From the NCBI GenBank assembly GCA_947095585.1, contig OX352762.1:95764249-95828248 (forward strand): a stretch of 64,000 bases of DNA, in the 5' to 3' direction. Under the pieces are notes generated by a model. The model was not told the origin of the DNA, did not search any database, and saw nothing but the letters and a program-made list of their open reading frames with translations. Positions 21,345-32,869 of this stretch are shown piece after piece (the stretch's first letter is position 1; the number at the start of each line of letters is the position of its first letter). Both the position numbers and the translations under genes were made by a program. Origin of the DNA: Nephrocerus scutellatus. Taxonomy: Eukaryota; Arthropoda; Insecta; Diptera; Pipunculidae.

Positions 21345-21962
21345 TAATATTTTTTGACCCTCAATTCTGGAGCATAGGGCGACCAAATGTTCCTTCCATC
21401 TCTCCCGGTTCGCGGCAAGATGTCCTAGCAGTGGCCACGATAGCATGTCCTGGGTTTTAGACAGTCTTCACACTGGTCTTCAGAGAGTCGTAACTTGGTG
21501 TGTAGCGATATTTTGCTGGAGTTCAATACAGGAAAAAGTGCTTGCATTACGAGCTTTGATTATTCTGTGTTAATGTCCAGTTCTGTTCCGCAACTCGGCC
21601 GATCGTTCAAGAAAGATTAGCAGGTGCCTCGCAGGTGCTCCGTGTCTTTGGAGAAAAAAAAGCGACCATGAATTTTATCCACTCGAGAATAATAGTTGGT
21701 AATAACTTTGGGAATACGGACAGAACGGTTATACTATGCCAGTTGTTTTACAGTTATAGGTATAAACACCTTTCTTTGGACACTGAGCAATACTACCATC
21801 TTTCCAGTCCCTGCGAAAGGTTTTATTACCCCAAACAACATGAACTAGTGCAAACAGAGTTAAGGCCGTTGCTTCAATGTCTGCTTTTACTAACTGATAA
21901 GATGTATCGCGGGTCTTATCTAAGCACGCTTTCTTGGGAACCAGTGTCAATTACCCCCTAAG
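21345..21962 (-). pseudogene. LINE reverse-transcriptase and 3' end fragment
   Basis: On the minus strand from about 21960: KADIEATALTLFALVHVVW, then FRRDWKDGSIAQCPKKGVY. These correspond to the blocks just before and at the W-K-x-x-x-I-x-x-x-P-K-K-G region of LINE reverse transcriptases. Near the low-coordinate end another frame reads LGHLAANRERWKEHLVALCS, a typical LINE C-terminal tail. The intervening catalytic part is missing. Confidence 0.6.
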
Positions 21963-23089
21963 CGAGTAAGGGACTTACAATTGCATTCGGATCATCATTA
22001 AGCAGTACACAAACGTGTTCCTTCTACTTTCGCAGCTAATCTTCTATTGCTACTAAGAGATTTTTTCGAACGAACATTAAGCTTTCTCAATGATCGAATT
22101 TTTAAAATTCAAGTGGCGAACAAACATAGTATGGACACAAGTAAATAACATAAACTACTTATCTTACTTCAAACAGCAATAAAACGTAAGTAATACAAAT
22201 TTTATAAAAAAAAAAACTCTGTTGGTCCTGTGAGTTGCTTTATACTCTATATTCTGTAAAACCAATTTTCGGATAACATCATTTTCACCCCTGATTTTAA
22301 ATCTCAGTGACCCGAAATTAGCGATGGGCTAAATTTTCATTTATAGTTATATGTGAAACTCAAACAGCCAGGCTATTACTATTACGACCAGTAAAATTCA
22401 ATGCTTTAAAATTCCAAATTATCAATAATAAGCTAACCGGAGAGAATCCGTCAAAAATATTGATTCTCTCCCTATAGCTATAAACATCCGCACACAGTTG
22501 AGTTATGAGTGTTCTACATTTCGAAATATGTAATTTCAACTGTGTACTCGTAATACGCGCAATTGTAGCGTGAAACCTTAATCGCCCCGTTGAAATTAGT
22601 TAAACAACTACAACAGTCATCGGGTTTGTTTGCATCCATGCCTATTTCCAGCGGAACTCGCTGGTCGTATTCGATCATCACGATTCACAATATAACCTGT
22701 CTAATTAAAATGCAATAATCGGATGATTTCGAATGCAATAAGCTTAATTGCATGAGCAGTTCATTTCTGGATGTTTAGTTCAATTAACAAAGGACATTCT
22801 AAAACACTGCACAAGCACTATTTTACGTTTGGGTGACTAACCATACTCGCAATTGAAATTTTTTGGGAGATGCAATTTTAAGTTCATATTTCTTTAACTT
22901 TATTTCCATCGCTAGAAATTCATCATACTGAGCTTATTATAAATCCCGACTTTCTAGTTTTATCATCATCATATGTGGCCTACTACCAGATTTCAAAAAT
23001 CGATGTCAATTTAATATAACGATAAGACACGGATACTAATCTACCTTTTTCAATTTGAAGTAGGGGCGATAATGTCCTCACCCACAAAT
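21963..23089. other. Intron, nothing recognised
   Basis: AT-rich sequence without shared repeats or coding blocks that I could see. Confidence 0.4.
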
Positions 23090-23825
23090 TCCTCGCCAAA
23101 TGGTTGCCGAGTACCATTCTAAGCACCACTATTCATCTCAGCGACCCTGGAAACTGTGGGATCGACACTAATATCGGTCACCCTCTCCCCTCCGGAGATA
23201 CAACTCACCCATAGGAGTGTCCTACAAACACTATTCATCTCAGTGGCCCCGAGAATTTTTCAATGGACACTAATATCGGTCATCCCCCTTAGGTATCGAC
23301 CCCATCCCACTAGAGCTGTCTTACCATCACTATTCAACACAGCGACCTCGAAAATTATATCGACACTATTATTGGTTACCCCTCCCCCTCTCACTTATCT
23401 ACCACATCCCCCTAGAGCTGTCTTACCAGCATACCAGCACCATTCAACTCGGCGATCCCGAAAACCATGGAATCGACACTAATATCGGTCACAACCCTCC
23501 ACAGTTATCGACCACATCTCCATAGAGCTATCTTACCAGCACCATTCAACTCAGCGACCCTGATAACCATAGAAGCAACTCTAATATTGATCAACCACTT
23601 CCTGCGGGGATACATAACTCACCCATAGGAGTGTACGACCAGCAATGTTAGTGTCGGCGCAACCGAAAACGGTTTTCGAACATTAATATCGGCTGCCACG
23701 CCTCCCCCAGCCAAAAAACGTGCTACCCCCCACCACTTATATTTGATTCCAGATGTAACTAATATGTATACCAAGTTTGGTTGAAATTGGTCAAGGCGTT
23801 CCACACAAATATACAAATAAATTCT
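23090..23825 (+). repeat. Degenerate tandem-repeat element (ACACTAATATCGGTCA family)
   Basis: About five imperfect units of 90-110 bp, each with GAATCGACACTAATATCGGTCA, a C-rich stretch, TATCGACCACATC and TAGAGCTGTCTTACCAGCACxATTCA. It closes with AGTTTGGTTGAAATTGGTCAAGGCGTTCCAC and a TATATATATAGAAGATATAT end. The family recurs in reverse orientation at 29868-30310 and as one unit at 28330-28570. It is non-coding and resembles the minisatellite-bearing non-autonomous elements of flies, but that class is inference. Confidence 0.65.
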
Positions 23826-24544
23826 CTATTTTATATATATAGAAGATATATATGCATTCATTGTGTAATATCGAGCTATCTCAGGATACAACAAAGTCCT
23901 TGCAAATGATCCTACTGACACAGTTGAATGAATGCTGATAGGGTGATGTTTGGTGGCTGATCAACCACAACTGTAAGAGCGTTTTCGGTTGTGAAATAAA
24001 CACTTTCACCATTTTATAAATGAACAACAACAACGAAGGACACCCATTTCGTGAATCGAAAATCAAAGGATTCGCCAAACTGCCTCGTTTCTACTTATGT
24101 ACCTTTGAAAACTTATCAAATTTTAATAATGATATGTGACTTAATTGACAAATTATAAATTGTTTTGAGTTTTGATAAGTTGTAGTGATCTACACAAAAT
24201 TACTATAAATGTCATAGTGTTTGCAAAATAATGTGCTTTTCGCACATCATATATGTTAAACAATCGTTTTTTACCTATGTAGCAGAACAATTAAAAACAT
24301 TTCATTCTGTAATTAATTACCAAAAACAATTTTGCATGTATATAATAATACATGAAGAGAAACGTTTCTTAATTTAGAGATTTTATTTTAGTTTTAAGAA
24401 TCAATTCTTTTTTTTGTTACTTTTAAAATAAAATCTCTTTTTATTATAGTGTACATATATTAGTAAAGTTTGGTTTAAGATGGCACACTCACTAAATAAA
24501 GAAAAAAAATAAGCTATTTTGCAATTAATGACAGATATTTTACT
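23826..24544. other. Intron, nothing recognised
   Basis: AT-rich, with short A/T runs. No coding or repeat signal found. Confidence 0.4.
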
Positions 24545-24775
24545 TTCTTTTACTAGTAGTAAAAGTAAGTATAGTAATCATGAAAATTTTCGAACTCGGG
24601 ATTTTTGCAGATTTACCCATTACCGCATCTCCTGAGTCAGAAAAAGCAAAAAAAAAATCTCTGTCTGTGTGTCTGTGTGTCTGTGGCTGTGTCTGTGTCC
24701 ACTCTACAGCCCAGACGGCTGAATTGATTGAGACGAAAATTCATATTTAAGGTTTTTACATAACTCAAGTTAAGA
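24545..24775 (+). repeat. CCCAGACGGCTGAACT repeat, copy 3
   Basis: Matches 40555-40740 most closely: TTTTCGAACTCGGGATTTTTGC, CCTGAGTCAGAAAAAGCAA, a (TCTGTG)n run, then CTCTACAGCCCAGACGGCTG. It stops where a LINE 3' fragment begins. Confidence 0.6.
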
Positions 24776-25432
24776 TTGCTGGACAGCCGGTACAGAGAGT
24801 AGAGAGTTTCCAATATCTTGGGAGTATTGTCTCGACCAATGGTGGAACCGAACAGGACATTGTCAACCGAATCGGCAAAGCAAAATCGGTGTTTAGAATG
24901 ATTTCGATGATATGATATGGCCAAGCAATACGAGCTTAAACACCAAGCTGCGACTGTCCCGCTAAAATGTTGAATCTGTGCTGTTGTATGGGTGCAGCAC
25001 TTGGAAGGTCACAAATCACAAAAAGATTACAAACGTTCGTAAATAGGTGCGTATGGAACATCTTAAGGGTTTTCTGGCCTAACCGTATCTCTAACGAACA
25101 TCTTTACCAGAGAACGGGTCAGGACCAATAGGCACAACCATCCAACGACGGAAGTGGCAGTGGTGGAGTGGGAAGTGGATTGGTCATACACTCCGAAAAG
25201 GCGACAGTTCTATAGAAAACTATACAATGCAATGTAATCCGTTACCTCAGGATGGTAGAATAACGGGTCGTCCGAGAAATACATGGCGCAGAACTGTTGA
25301 GGAGGAGTCACGGCAATTGGGGAAGAGTTGGAGGGAGCTGAAGCTCATTGCAAGGAACCGCACGCGATGGCGTAGTAGAGGCCCTAGGACCCACAAGGGG
25401 ATATAGAACATAAGTAAAGTAAAGTAAAGCTA
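24776..25432 (+). pseudogene. LINE 3' end with AGTAA tail (LINE-E)
   Basis: Fragments in order: VKIAGQPVQRVESFQYLGSI, GGTEQDIVNRIGKAKSVFRM, then after frameshifts LQTFVNRCVWNILR, GKWIGHTLRK and GRPRNTWRRTVEEESRQLG. This is the C-terminal region of a widespread endonuclease-type LINE group with a YLGS block and a WIGHTLRK...GRPRxTWRR tail. It ends in AAGTAAAGTAAAGTAAAG (about 25413-25430), a short tandem tail as RTE-type LINEs have. The minus-strand fragment at 56140-56560 belongs to the same group. Confidence 0.75.
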
Positions 25433-25434
25433 AC

Positions 25435-25918
25435 TCTACCGAGGAAAACCGACCAAATTTTAAACGAGCCAGAAATGATTGCAATGCTCATCTTCGACGA
25501 GTCAAATTCGCCTACGACCAAAAATACTACAATGTGTAGTAAACATTTTTGGCCATTCGTGAAAAGAATCAAAAATAGAGCCTCGTCGTCAATTCCAACG
25601 CTCATTTATAATGACACCTCTATACACCTCAACCCTAAAGACAAAGCCAATCTGTTTGCTGCACATCTTGCAGCTAGCTCCACGGTTCCAAATTGTTCAT
25701 TGTTGTCGCCTGCACCTGCGGGTATTGAAAACCTATGGGACAGATCTTCATTCTTACTCGTGCAGTTGCTAGAGTTTTAAACGATCTCAACATTCACAAA
25801 TCCGCTGGGCTAGGTGGTATTTCCCCATTAATTCTGAAGAGGTGTTCTTCCAAGCTGGCATTACCATTTGTAGAGCCTTTGATTTTTTCAACTGGAGTGC
25901 CAACTGATATTTTCCATG
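25435..25918 (+). pseudogene. LINE-A fragment (EN-RT linker and RT start)
   Basis: Reads FVKRIKNRASSSIPTLIYND, then KANLFAAHLAASSTVPN and, in another frame, QLLEF followed by VARVLNDLNIHKSAG. The same blocks occur in the fuller minus-strand copy (43741-43380). It is truncated at its 3' side where a minus-strand LINE abuts. Confidence 0.75.
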
Positions 25919-26589
25919 AGTCAGGGAATGATCCACTTCTCATTGACAGATATATCTGGACCAATTAGCGATATAGCATCGAGTAGCATTCTGGCGGCTA
26001 TGAAGTTATAGTCCCTTTTTTGACTAATCGATCTTAATACTTTTGCTATGTCTTTTACGGTAATCGGCCTAAATTTGAAGGTCGTGCGAACGAGTCTGGG
26101 TGTTTGTCGGTGTTGTAAAAAGGGTATCGATCTATTTATGTCTGAGATACTTTTGATGAAAAACTTGTTAAATTCATCAGCTATATCGGCGTTATTCTTT
26201 ATACATTTATCGCCAAAATTCATATTTTTGATGGAACGGTTTTTCTCATTTAAAACATACGATTTAATCGTTTTCCACATAGATTTCTGGTCACGAGAAT
26301 TTGCAATTCGTTGTTTAATGGTGTTGTTCTTCGCAGTGACTATTTCAGCTTTATATTGATTCCTTGATTCACAATATCTACCCCAGGTGACTTCACTGCT
26401 AGATGCTAGGAACGCTTGGTATCTATCTATTTTTTCCCGTTTCATGCAAAGATGTATTCCAGTGTACCACTTCCTATCGTGCTCATTTTCCACTACTGTA
26501 CGGTTGGCGCTTGGATCCTCACTATTTGTGAAAATATCGCTGTTTCTTAGCTGTCTTAAAAATGACCACCGAAATGCGAAATTTTCCAA
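25919..26589 (-). pseudogene. LINE EN-RT linker with an uninterrupted 222-codon frame (LINE-D)
   Basis: The longest unbroken complex coding stretch in the window. It includes KWYTGIHLCMKREKIDRYQ, WGRYCESRNQYKAEIV, SMWKTIKSYVLNE, DIADEFNKFFIKSI and FKFRPITVKDIAKVLRSI. The W...Y...RN.Y..EI.....MWK.I pattern, then the DI..HFN..FV segment, is the linker between endonuclease and reverse transcriptase in CR1/Jockey-type LINEs. It stops as the reverse transcriptase begins. The lack of stops suggests recent insertion. Both ends are truncated. Confidence 0.75.
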
Positions 26590-27553
26590 TTAAGATACAA
26601 CAAACACAGTGTGATAAAAAATAATCATTACGAGTTTCAACAATTTCATCCTTGTCGAACGAACATCCAAGCCTTCACTTTCTTGTCAACTTGTATACTT
26701 TTATCTGTAATTAATTTTTCCTTGTACTCGTAGTCTGCTGCGTCTATAATGAACATAAGAGACGCGCGCTATAAAACATATTCCTTAGACACTTTATATG
26801 GTAATTGAATTGAGGCTGTGCAAGAAACCTATTTTCTGCAAAAAGCGATACCTTTTACGTTCGCCTCTGTACTTCCTTTCATATCATCACATCAGCATAG
26901 GAGAGAGACAATTTATTATGAACTAATTCTTGAGTTGAAATATGCGATGTACAAGTCTTTCATGTGGTATTTTCCTCCTTCTCAACTCTTTTTGCTTTAC
27001 AGTTCAGTTCAGAGAATCCCAACCCCATAAAGGAACACTTTGTTTTTCAAACCATCGCGCTACTTATTTGCCTTCAGAAGGTTCTTTATTTTCAATTTTC
27101 AAAATTCTAATATTATTCTAAAAAGGCAGACAAATATTTTTGTCTGTTGATCACGTTGAAATGTAGTTTCGTTGCGGGGCAACGCATTTAATCCAAAATT
27201 GTTGGCCATAATAATTGGTTAGAATTTATCCTCTAAGATTACAATTTCATCGTGCATGTCAAAATGAAACAACCAAAATTGTAGTGAGGGCTTAATTAAA
27301 TGTTTGCAACAGCGAGGAACACAGAGTGCAGACAGACTTAATCAACACATGTTTGGGACGTTAAGAGTATAATTTTTCTTTGTAAGACACTTCCTGTAGG
27401 TATTACAATCGTTTTGATGTAACAAGCCTCTTATTATCGCCTTCACTGAGATTAAGGTCTACACCAGTTATGTTGATACTTGTACTACTTAAACTTGCTG
27501 AACACGTTAAGATGTAATTTTTGTGAGCTCAGATAACAAGTCGATTATGAGAA
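26590..27553. other. Intron, nothing recognised
   Basis: AT-rich. Short frames only. Confidence 0.4.
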
Positions 27554-27808
27554 GGGTGCCGTGACATAACGCCAAGTGACATAAGACTAAATTGGCCTTA
27601 CGACGCTTTCGCAAAATGATAAAAGTCCAAATTTAGTATTTGGTTTTATGTCGCTTGCGAAAGCGTCATAAGGCCAAATTATTTTAAGACACAAGACAAA
27701 GTATAAGGCTAAATAGCCTTATTTCGCTTTGTGGAAGTGTCACTAGGCCAAATGCTATAATTTACGTCACTTCCACACTTCTACTTGGCCTTATGTCACG
27801 GTACCGCG
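27554..27808. mobile_element. Fold-back element
   Basis: The left arm GTGCCGTGACATAACGCCAAGT (27556-27577) and the right arm ACTTGGCCTTATGTCACGGTAC (27783-27804) are inverse with only a few mismatches. Further inner inverse pieces carry TTGGCCTTACGACGCTTTCGC (27593-27613) and GCGAAAGCGTCATAAGGCC (27657-27675). The whole 255 bp can fold on itself. It has no coding sequence. Confidence 0.65.
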
Positions 27809-27839
27809 AGAAGTAGTAGAAGGATCCGTCATTTTGGAC

Positions 27840-28040
27840 TTTTAGTTAACTTGATTGACCACTGTCTTCAACTTCTTTGAGGTATTTTTTAACCAACTTT
27901 CACACGTCCTAGAGAGTTGAAATGCTGTGAGCAGCTCAATCTCATGGGCCATTTCTAAGATTCCGCATTCCCGAGCGTGTGACGCATGTGAAAGTTGGTT
28001 TTTCAACTTCACTGAGTTATTTTTAGCAAACACGTATAGT
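27840..28040. repeat. ACCAACTTTCACACG repeat
   Basis: Shares CAACTTCTTTGAGxTxxTTTTTAACCAACTTTCA, AGxxCAxTCTCATGGGxCATTTCT and GTGAAAGTxGGTTTxTCAACTTC with 32880-33070. The two copies are in the same orientation. Non-coding. Confidence 0.55.
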
Positions 28041-28329
28041 CTGAGAGGTAGCGTTACATTTTATGTAGTGATCTGGTATGACTAAAAATTAAACAAAGCG
28101 TTAGCTGAATGATGAAATTTAAAGTAATAAAGCCGGCTGAATTTTTTTTTATAAATAGTTAACATCGTAATGAGTTGAAAGAAATCGTCAGCTGCATCGT
28201 GGGTGGTGGGTCGGTTTCTCGCATGAACTTGTAAAAAACAAGTAAAATAAAGTAATAGTACGCCGGATGAAATTTAACTAAGATGATTGTTTACATAATT
28301 AATAGTTCAAAAACAACCGTCAGCCGCGT

Positions 28330-28570
28330 GTGTAGTGGTGGAAAGGCCGTCAGCCGACGTAGTAAAGTTGAAGATTATTCAAGCAATGCACGGTATCTTT
28401 CAGCATCCAGCGTCCAGAAGAAAACTATGGAATCGACACGTATGTCGCCCACCATTCCCACGTATCAATAGACCCCCTCTCCCTGTAGGTATGTTACCAT
28501 CGCTATTCACCTCAGCGACCACGAAAAATTTGCAATCTACATTGATTCGAAATATCTTTATATATAAAGT
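28330..28570 (+). repeat. ACACTAATATCGGTCA family, single unit
   Basis: Has AAAACTATGGAATCGACACGTATGTCG, a C-rich stretch, TATGTTACCATCGCTATTCACCTCAGCGACC and TCTTTATATATAAAG, in the order seen in 23090-23825. Confidence 0.5.
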
Positions 28571-28923
28571 GCTAAGTAACATAAAAGTGTAAAATTAATT
28601 TCCTGACTGTATAAACTGTAGCAGCAAAGGCAAAACCACTGAACGTATCGAACCTTGTATTCAAACTAAGTGTTCGGAAGTAGGCGCTTGAATCGAGATA
28701 TTCACGAATCACTATAATGTCAGTAGTTTGGTTATTACTTATTTCATTTGAAATAAACAATACCTGGTCCCGCTGACACCCCCCCCCCCCCCACTACATG
28801 AAAAAACCGACCAAATGCCGAGATTCGATCTCGTTACACATGAATATGGCTTCGATATCGGCGTGATGCAATAACAATGATATGCACCAACATACCAAAC
28901 ACTAAACCACTTTTTTACAAATA
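28571..28923. other. Spacer with poly-C run
   Basis: Nothing recognised except a run of about 14 C at about 28779-28792. Confidence 0.35.
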
Positions 28924-29193
28924 ACGGGTGTTTTTTTAGGAGGTTTGTTTTTCCGATAGATGTCGTTTTATTTTATGACAGTTGTTTTGACAGCTCAAAG
29001 TGGCATTTCTACTCAGTATTGTTATATCTAACGGGTGTTTTTTTAAGAGGTTGCCGATTTTTTTTTTGAATAAAACACATATAAAATTATGAAATGACCA
29101 AAATTTTTTTTTATTTGGTAGATAATTTTTTGGCATTTAACATTTAAATACAATTTCTGGCATATGGCTACCACGACTATTTTTCACAAATGT

Positions 29194-29229
<36 letters not shown>

Positions 29230-29344
29230 CATAATGATTTGCCAAACAGTACTGAGTAGAAATGCCACTTTGAGCTGTCAAAACAACTGTCATAAAATAA
29301 AACGACATCTATCGGAAAAACAAACCTCCCAAAAAAACACCCTT
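28924..29344. mobile_element. Fold-back element with 93-bp arms and TA target duplication
   Basis: Left arm 28926-29018 starts GGGTGTTTTTTTAGGAGG. Right arm 29250-29342 is its reverse complement with a single mismatch that I can see. TA flanks both ends (28922-28923 and 29345-29346), as in Tc1/mariner-type insertions. The centre (29019-29249) holds a second GGGTGTTTTTTTAAGAGG start at about 29034, also after TA, and a long poly-T (about 29189-29229). It is non-coding. I read it as a non-autonomous element with another partial member inside. Confidence 0.8.
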
Positions 29345-29484
29345 TATCTCCACTCCATCGCCACCTACCGGATCAAAACAAAAACATAGACTAATCGAAG
29401 CACCAAGCGAACATATGATGAAAATACGGGTTCGATACGTCCAGGGGTTTGGGCGTTGCGCGATTACATAAAACGCTCAATCAT

Positions 29485-29870
29485 TTTTAAATTCTCTATA
29501 TTAACTTCACTTGCCCGTGTGTTTGTGGGTTTGTGGGCTTGTGGGCTTGTGGGTTTGTGGATTTGTGGATTTGTGTGTCATGGAATCTTGCGATCAATTA
29601 TTAACCCACTTCCTACAGCCCGATTTTATTGAAATTTGGCACACATGTATATCTCCCATGACAACACTTTCTATTAATTTGAGGCCCCTCGGGCCGCGGG
29701 GTCGGGGGGCTCCCATACAAATATTTTACAAAATTTACCCGATTTTCTTTAAATTTTGTACACATGTGTGTCTTCGATGGAAAACACTTTTTGTAAAAAT
29801 TTGGAGCGATCGGCCCCTTGGGAATTAGAGAATTTACAAGAAAAATTTTAATTTTTATGGGTTGTTTTTT
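29485..29870 (-). repeat. TTCTCTA minisatellite element, short inverted copy
   Basis: Begins TTAAATTCTCTATATTAACTTC (29488-29509) and ends AATTAGAGAATTTACAAGAAAAATTTTAATTTTTATGGGTTGTTTTTT. Both ends are therefore present and inverse, with about one and a half units between. A (GGGTTTGT)n-like microsatellite follows the left end. Confidence 0.7.
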
Positions 29871-30315
29871 TATATATAAAGATATAGAGATTTATTTGTA
29901 AGTTTGTTTGTGTTTTTCTAACTCTGGAACACCTTTACCAATATAAACCAAACTTGGAATACAATATTTACAAGTTGAGTAGTGGTGGGGTGGGAGCCGA
30001 TATTAGTGTCGAACTCATAGTTTTCGTGATCGCCGTGATGAATAGTGCTGCATAAAATGGAGCTGGGTGATCGGGTGTTGTTTGGTGAGTGAGTCCTTCC
30101 GCTATCCAGGGTAGCTGAGATAAATAGAATAGATCAATAGATGGAAGGACAGCTCTAGCGAGTGGGTTGTTTGGGGTTGGGGGATTACTGATATTAGTGT
30201 AGATTCTATCGTTTTCGGGGTCGATTCCACAGCTTTCGAGGTCGCTCATATGTATAGTGATGGTAAGTCATCGCTAGGGGGGGTTTGATGGGTTGGGGGA
30301 GGGGCCGATATTAGT
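29871..30315 (-). repeat. ACACTAATATCGGTCA family, inverted copy
   Basis: Reverse orientation of 23090-23825: CACCTTTACCAATATAAACCAAACTTGG, then three units with GCCGATATTAGTGTCGA and GAATAGTGxTG. The TATATAAAGATATAGAGA end lies at 29870. Confidence 0.6.
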
Positions 30316-30339
30316 TTAAAATTTTACGACTGTGCAACG

Positions 30340-30950
30340 TCGGGCTCTCAGCGATATATTATATATGTATATATATTATTGCGAGCCAAGAGACATGAAA
30401 ATTTTCAGCGAACGTGTGTACGTTTGTGCGTTTGTTTGTCCACTCGTATATCTCGGCTTGTACCAGTCAAAATTTTATGGGACTTGTTTTAAAACGATTT
30501 GTTAGCGCTCGGCTTGCAATGGCGTAACTTTATCATTCATAGCGGTTACTACCCTTGAGAAAACTGAAAAAATACTGAATCTACGCATGGAAAAGGAAAA
30601 ATGTGGGTTTTTCAGTCTATTTCAGAAATCGCTTATGACTGAATGACCTATCGCTTATGAATGAAAGACCTACATTTAACGTTCAAGGCTTCTCAGATAA
30701 ATTAGTCTTTAGACTGAATTATAACTAAATATTCATACACGGGTGTGTAGTCACTCGCATAGCATACATACATTAGCTCACGTGTTTATAGTAGTGGACA
30801 GTGTTTGGTAGGGTATATCTTGGCTTCTATCAGTCAGAATTTAATGGAACTAGTTTTAAAATAATTGTGACGCATGTGGTGCATGGGTCGTGGGGCGCGT
30901 GTGGCGCGTAATTTAAAAAATGATTTCCATTTAATATTTCATTTGGCATT
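30340..30950 (+). repeat. ATTGCGAGCC element, copy 1
   Basis: Begins near TATATTATTGCGAGCCAAGAG and continues GTTTGTCCACTCGTATATCTCGGCTTGTACCAGTCA, GGGACTTGTTTTAAAACGAT and GTTAGCGCTCGGCTTGCAATGGCGTAA. The same order occurs at 63285-63440 and 63855-63905. Around 30780-30900 part of it repeats, with GACGCATGTGGTGCATGG and GGGGCGCGTGTGGCGCG. Confidence 0.6.
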
Positions 30951-31430
30951 TTAATTAAAATCTATTTGTGTATGTGTATATAAAACGAATACAAACTTCT
31001 ATATTTGTGTTTGGCTGTGTTTGTGTCTTTTGGAGAACATGTCAATGAAGTCAATCTAATACACACCCATTTACCACTACTTTAAACTTTCACTCGTACG
31101 GTCAAACTAAAAATCCTCTCTAAAGAATGCCCAACTCTTTCTTGAAGCACATATAATCTTTAAAAAGTAAGAAAATTAGATGTATTGGAAGGTAACAAAA
31201 AATCAAAATCCATATACAATTTTTCTGTTTCACTACTAAGATCTTACAATTCTCACTCTTTTCATCACTAGCAGTTAGCGCGTTTCATAATATCTTCTTC
31301 TTCTTTAATCTCTTCACCCGTCGAGGGGCATAGGGCGTCAACAACGCCTACGCGCCATCTTGTCCTGTTGCCTGCAACGCGTTCAAGCAGCCTCCAATTC
31401 CATCCCAAGGACCCTGCTTCCTCCTCGACT
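30951..31430. other. Intron, nothing recognised
   Basis: AT-rich. The 31300-31440 stretch (GGGGCATAGGGCG, CGCGCCATCTTGTCCTGTTGC) looks like the 3' end of the LINE that follows on the minus strand but is too short to be sure. Confidence 0.35.
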
Positions 31431-31439
31431 GTCCTGCTT

Positions 31440-32165
31440 CATTAGCGATCGAGATCATATTACCATCGTCTAAGTGGTTAAGGACTGTAGCGAAATGTTC
31501 CCTCACTAGATGAGCTGCTCCTCATCCGACATCAGAAGGTCACCATCTAAACTCTTCACTGGATATTGTTTGGAGTACCGACCACCATTGAGCTCGTTGG
31601 TGATGTTATAGACAGTCCAACTGTCACCACTTCTTGCTGCTTTTTCGGCCATTGAGGCAAGTGAATCGATGTTCTGTCTTTTGTCCCGTTTAACACTACG
31701 CTGCACTTCCTTCTTTTTGACGCGATATTGGGCTTCTAGCTCGGTACTCTCTACTGTTGAGGACGCTGCAATTCGAGCCTTGATCGCTTTACGCTAATCG
31801 ATCCGTAGCCAAGTGTCTGCCGATAACCATGTGCGTTGATTATTCTGCCTTTTACCGACGTAAGTGCGTTTCCCAGGTTCAAAAATCCCTTTTCACCGCA
31901 TTCCAGTGGTCGTCCACGTTCTCCCTAACATAAGATGGTGATGTCGCTCTTGTCCGATATCGGCTCCACGTGTGTTACGGACGTCTAAAAGACAATTTCT
32001 GAAGCGGCGACTGACCGCGATGTGATCAATCTGGTTCTATGTTCGCTGCCTGTCAGTTGAGCTGATTTTGTGGCAGGTGTTATGCTTAAACAGCGTATCT
32101 CCAATGACTAGGCGATTGGTAATACAGAAGTCCCCATAACGCTCTCCGTTATCGTTTCATAATAT
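31440..32165 (-). pseudogene. LINE-C endonuclease end and linker, decayed
   Basis: From 32150 down on the minus strand: GDFCITNRLVIGDTLFKHNT, CHKISSTDRQRTNQIDHIAV-like sequence and RRFRNCLLDVR. Then, after frameshifts, comes a frame 31706-31506 with QRSVKRDKRQNIDSLASMAE and WTVYNITNELNGGRYSKQYP. These match the plus-strand LINE-C copy at 53890-55330, where the same blocks lie in the same order. The reverse transcriptase is absent. Confidence 0.75.
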
Positions 32166-32869
32166 GCGTTTGTTTATTCTATCTGCACTCTATTCACATC
32201 TCACAAATACAATCGATTTTTTTACTGCAATAGTATGTGTAGAGTTGGGCTTTCCATAGAATAGGTTTTGGTCACAATCTCGGTTTCCGAAAAAATCGCA
32301 CTGCTAGAGTTTGGCAAGTGATGTCATCGAAATAATGTGTGCACTCGTTCGTCATGAGCATGTGCCTACAACAATACGAGTATAAAAAAAGGGCCCAATA
32401 AATTTCTAGTGATTTACACTAAGCCATATTTGCCATCGAAGTTGAAGCAAAACTTCGACAGAAACACATTAAGTGTGTACAGTCTATGTGAGTGAATAAC
32501 GCACTTCACCAAATTTGTCGTGTATTTCCCCAAAGTAAGATTTATCTTTATTAATGTTACTCACCGCAGTCGATAAATCAGTTTTTATGAAAGAGCCGGA
32601 AGTATGATTCCAACACATCGCCATCACCGCATACGAGTATGTAACTGTAATTGCCTGGCGGATAGTCTGTTTTGGCGCCGGTAATTTACCCTTATTTGTG
32701 TTGTGGCTCTAATGTTATGTGCATTAATGTGTAAGATATGTGTGTCAAAGTACGACGAGCATGTACTTCTTATGACATTTGGGATATTATAGCCCATCTT
32801 CAGTATTTATGTTTTCGATGTGTTACCTAAGATCTGTGGGTAAAATTTGCGTTAGCGTCACCGCGTAAG
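32166..32869. other. Intron, nothing recognised
   Basis: AT-rich with no repeat or coding match found. Confidence 0.4.

Noticed and set aside
29189..29229. Poly-T as a terminator or retroposed tail
   Set aside because: It lies in the middle of a fold-back element and belongs to neither arm. Its length may be an assembly estimate.
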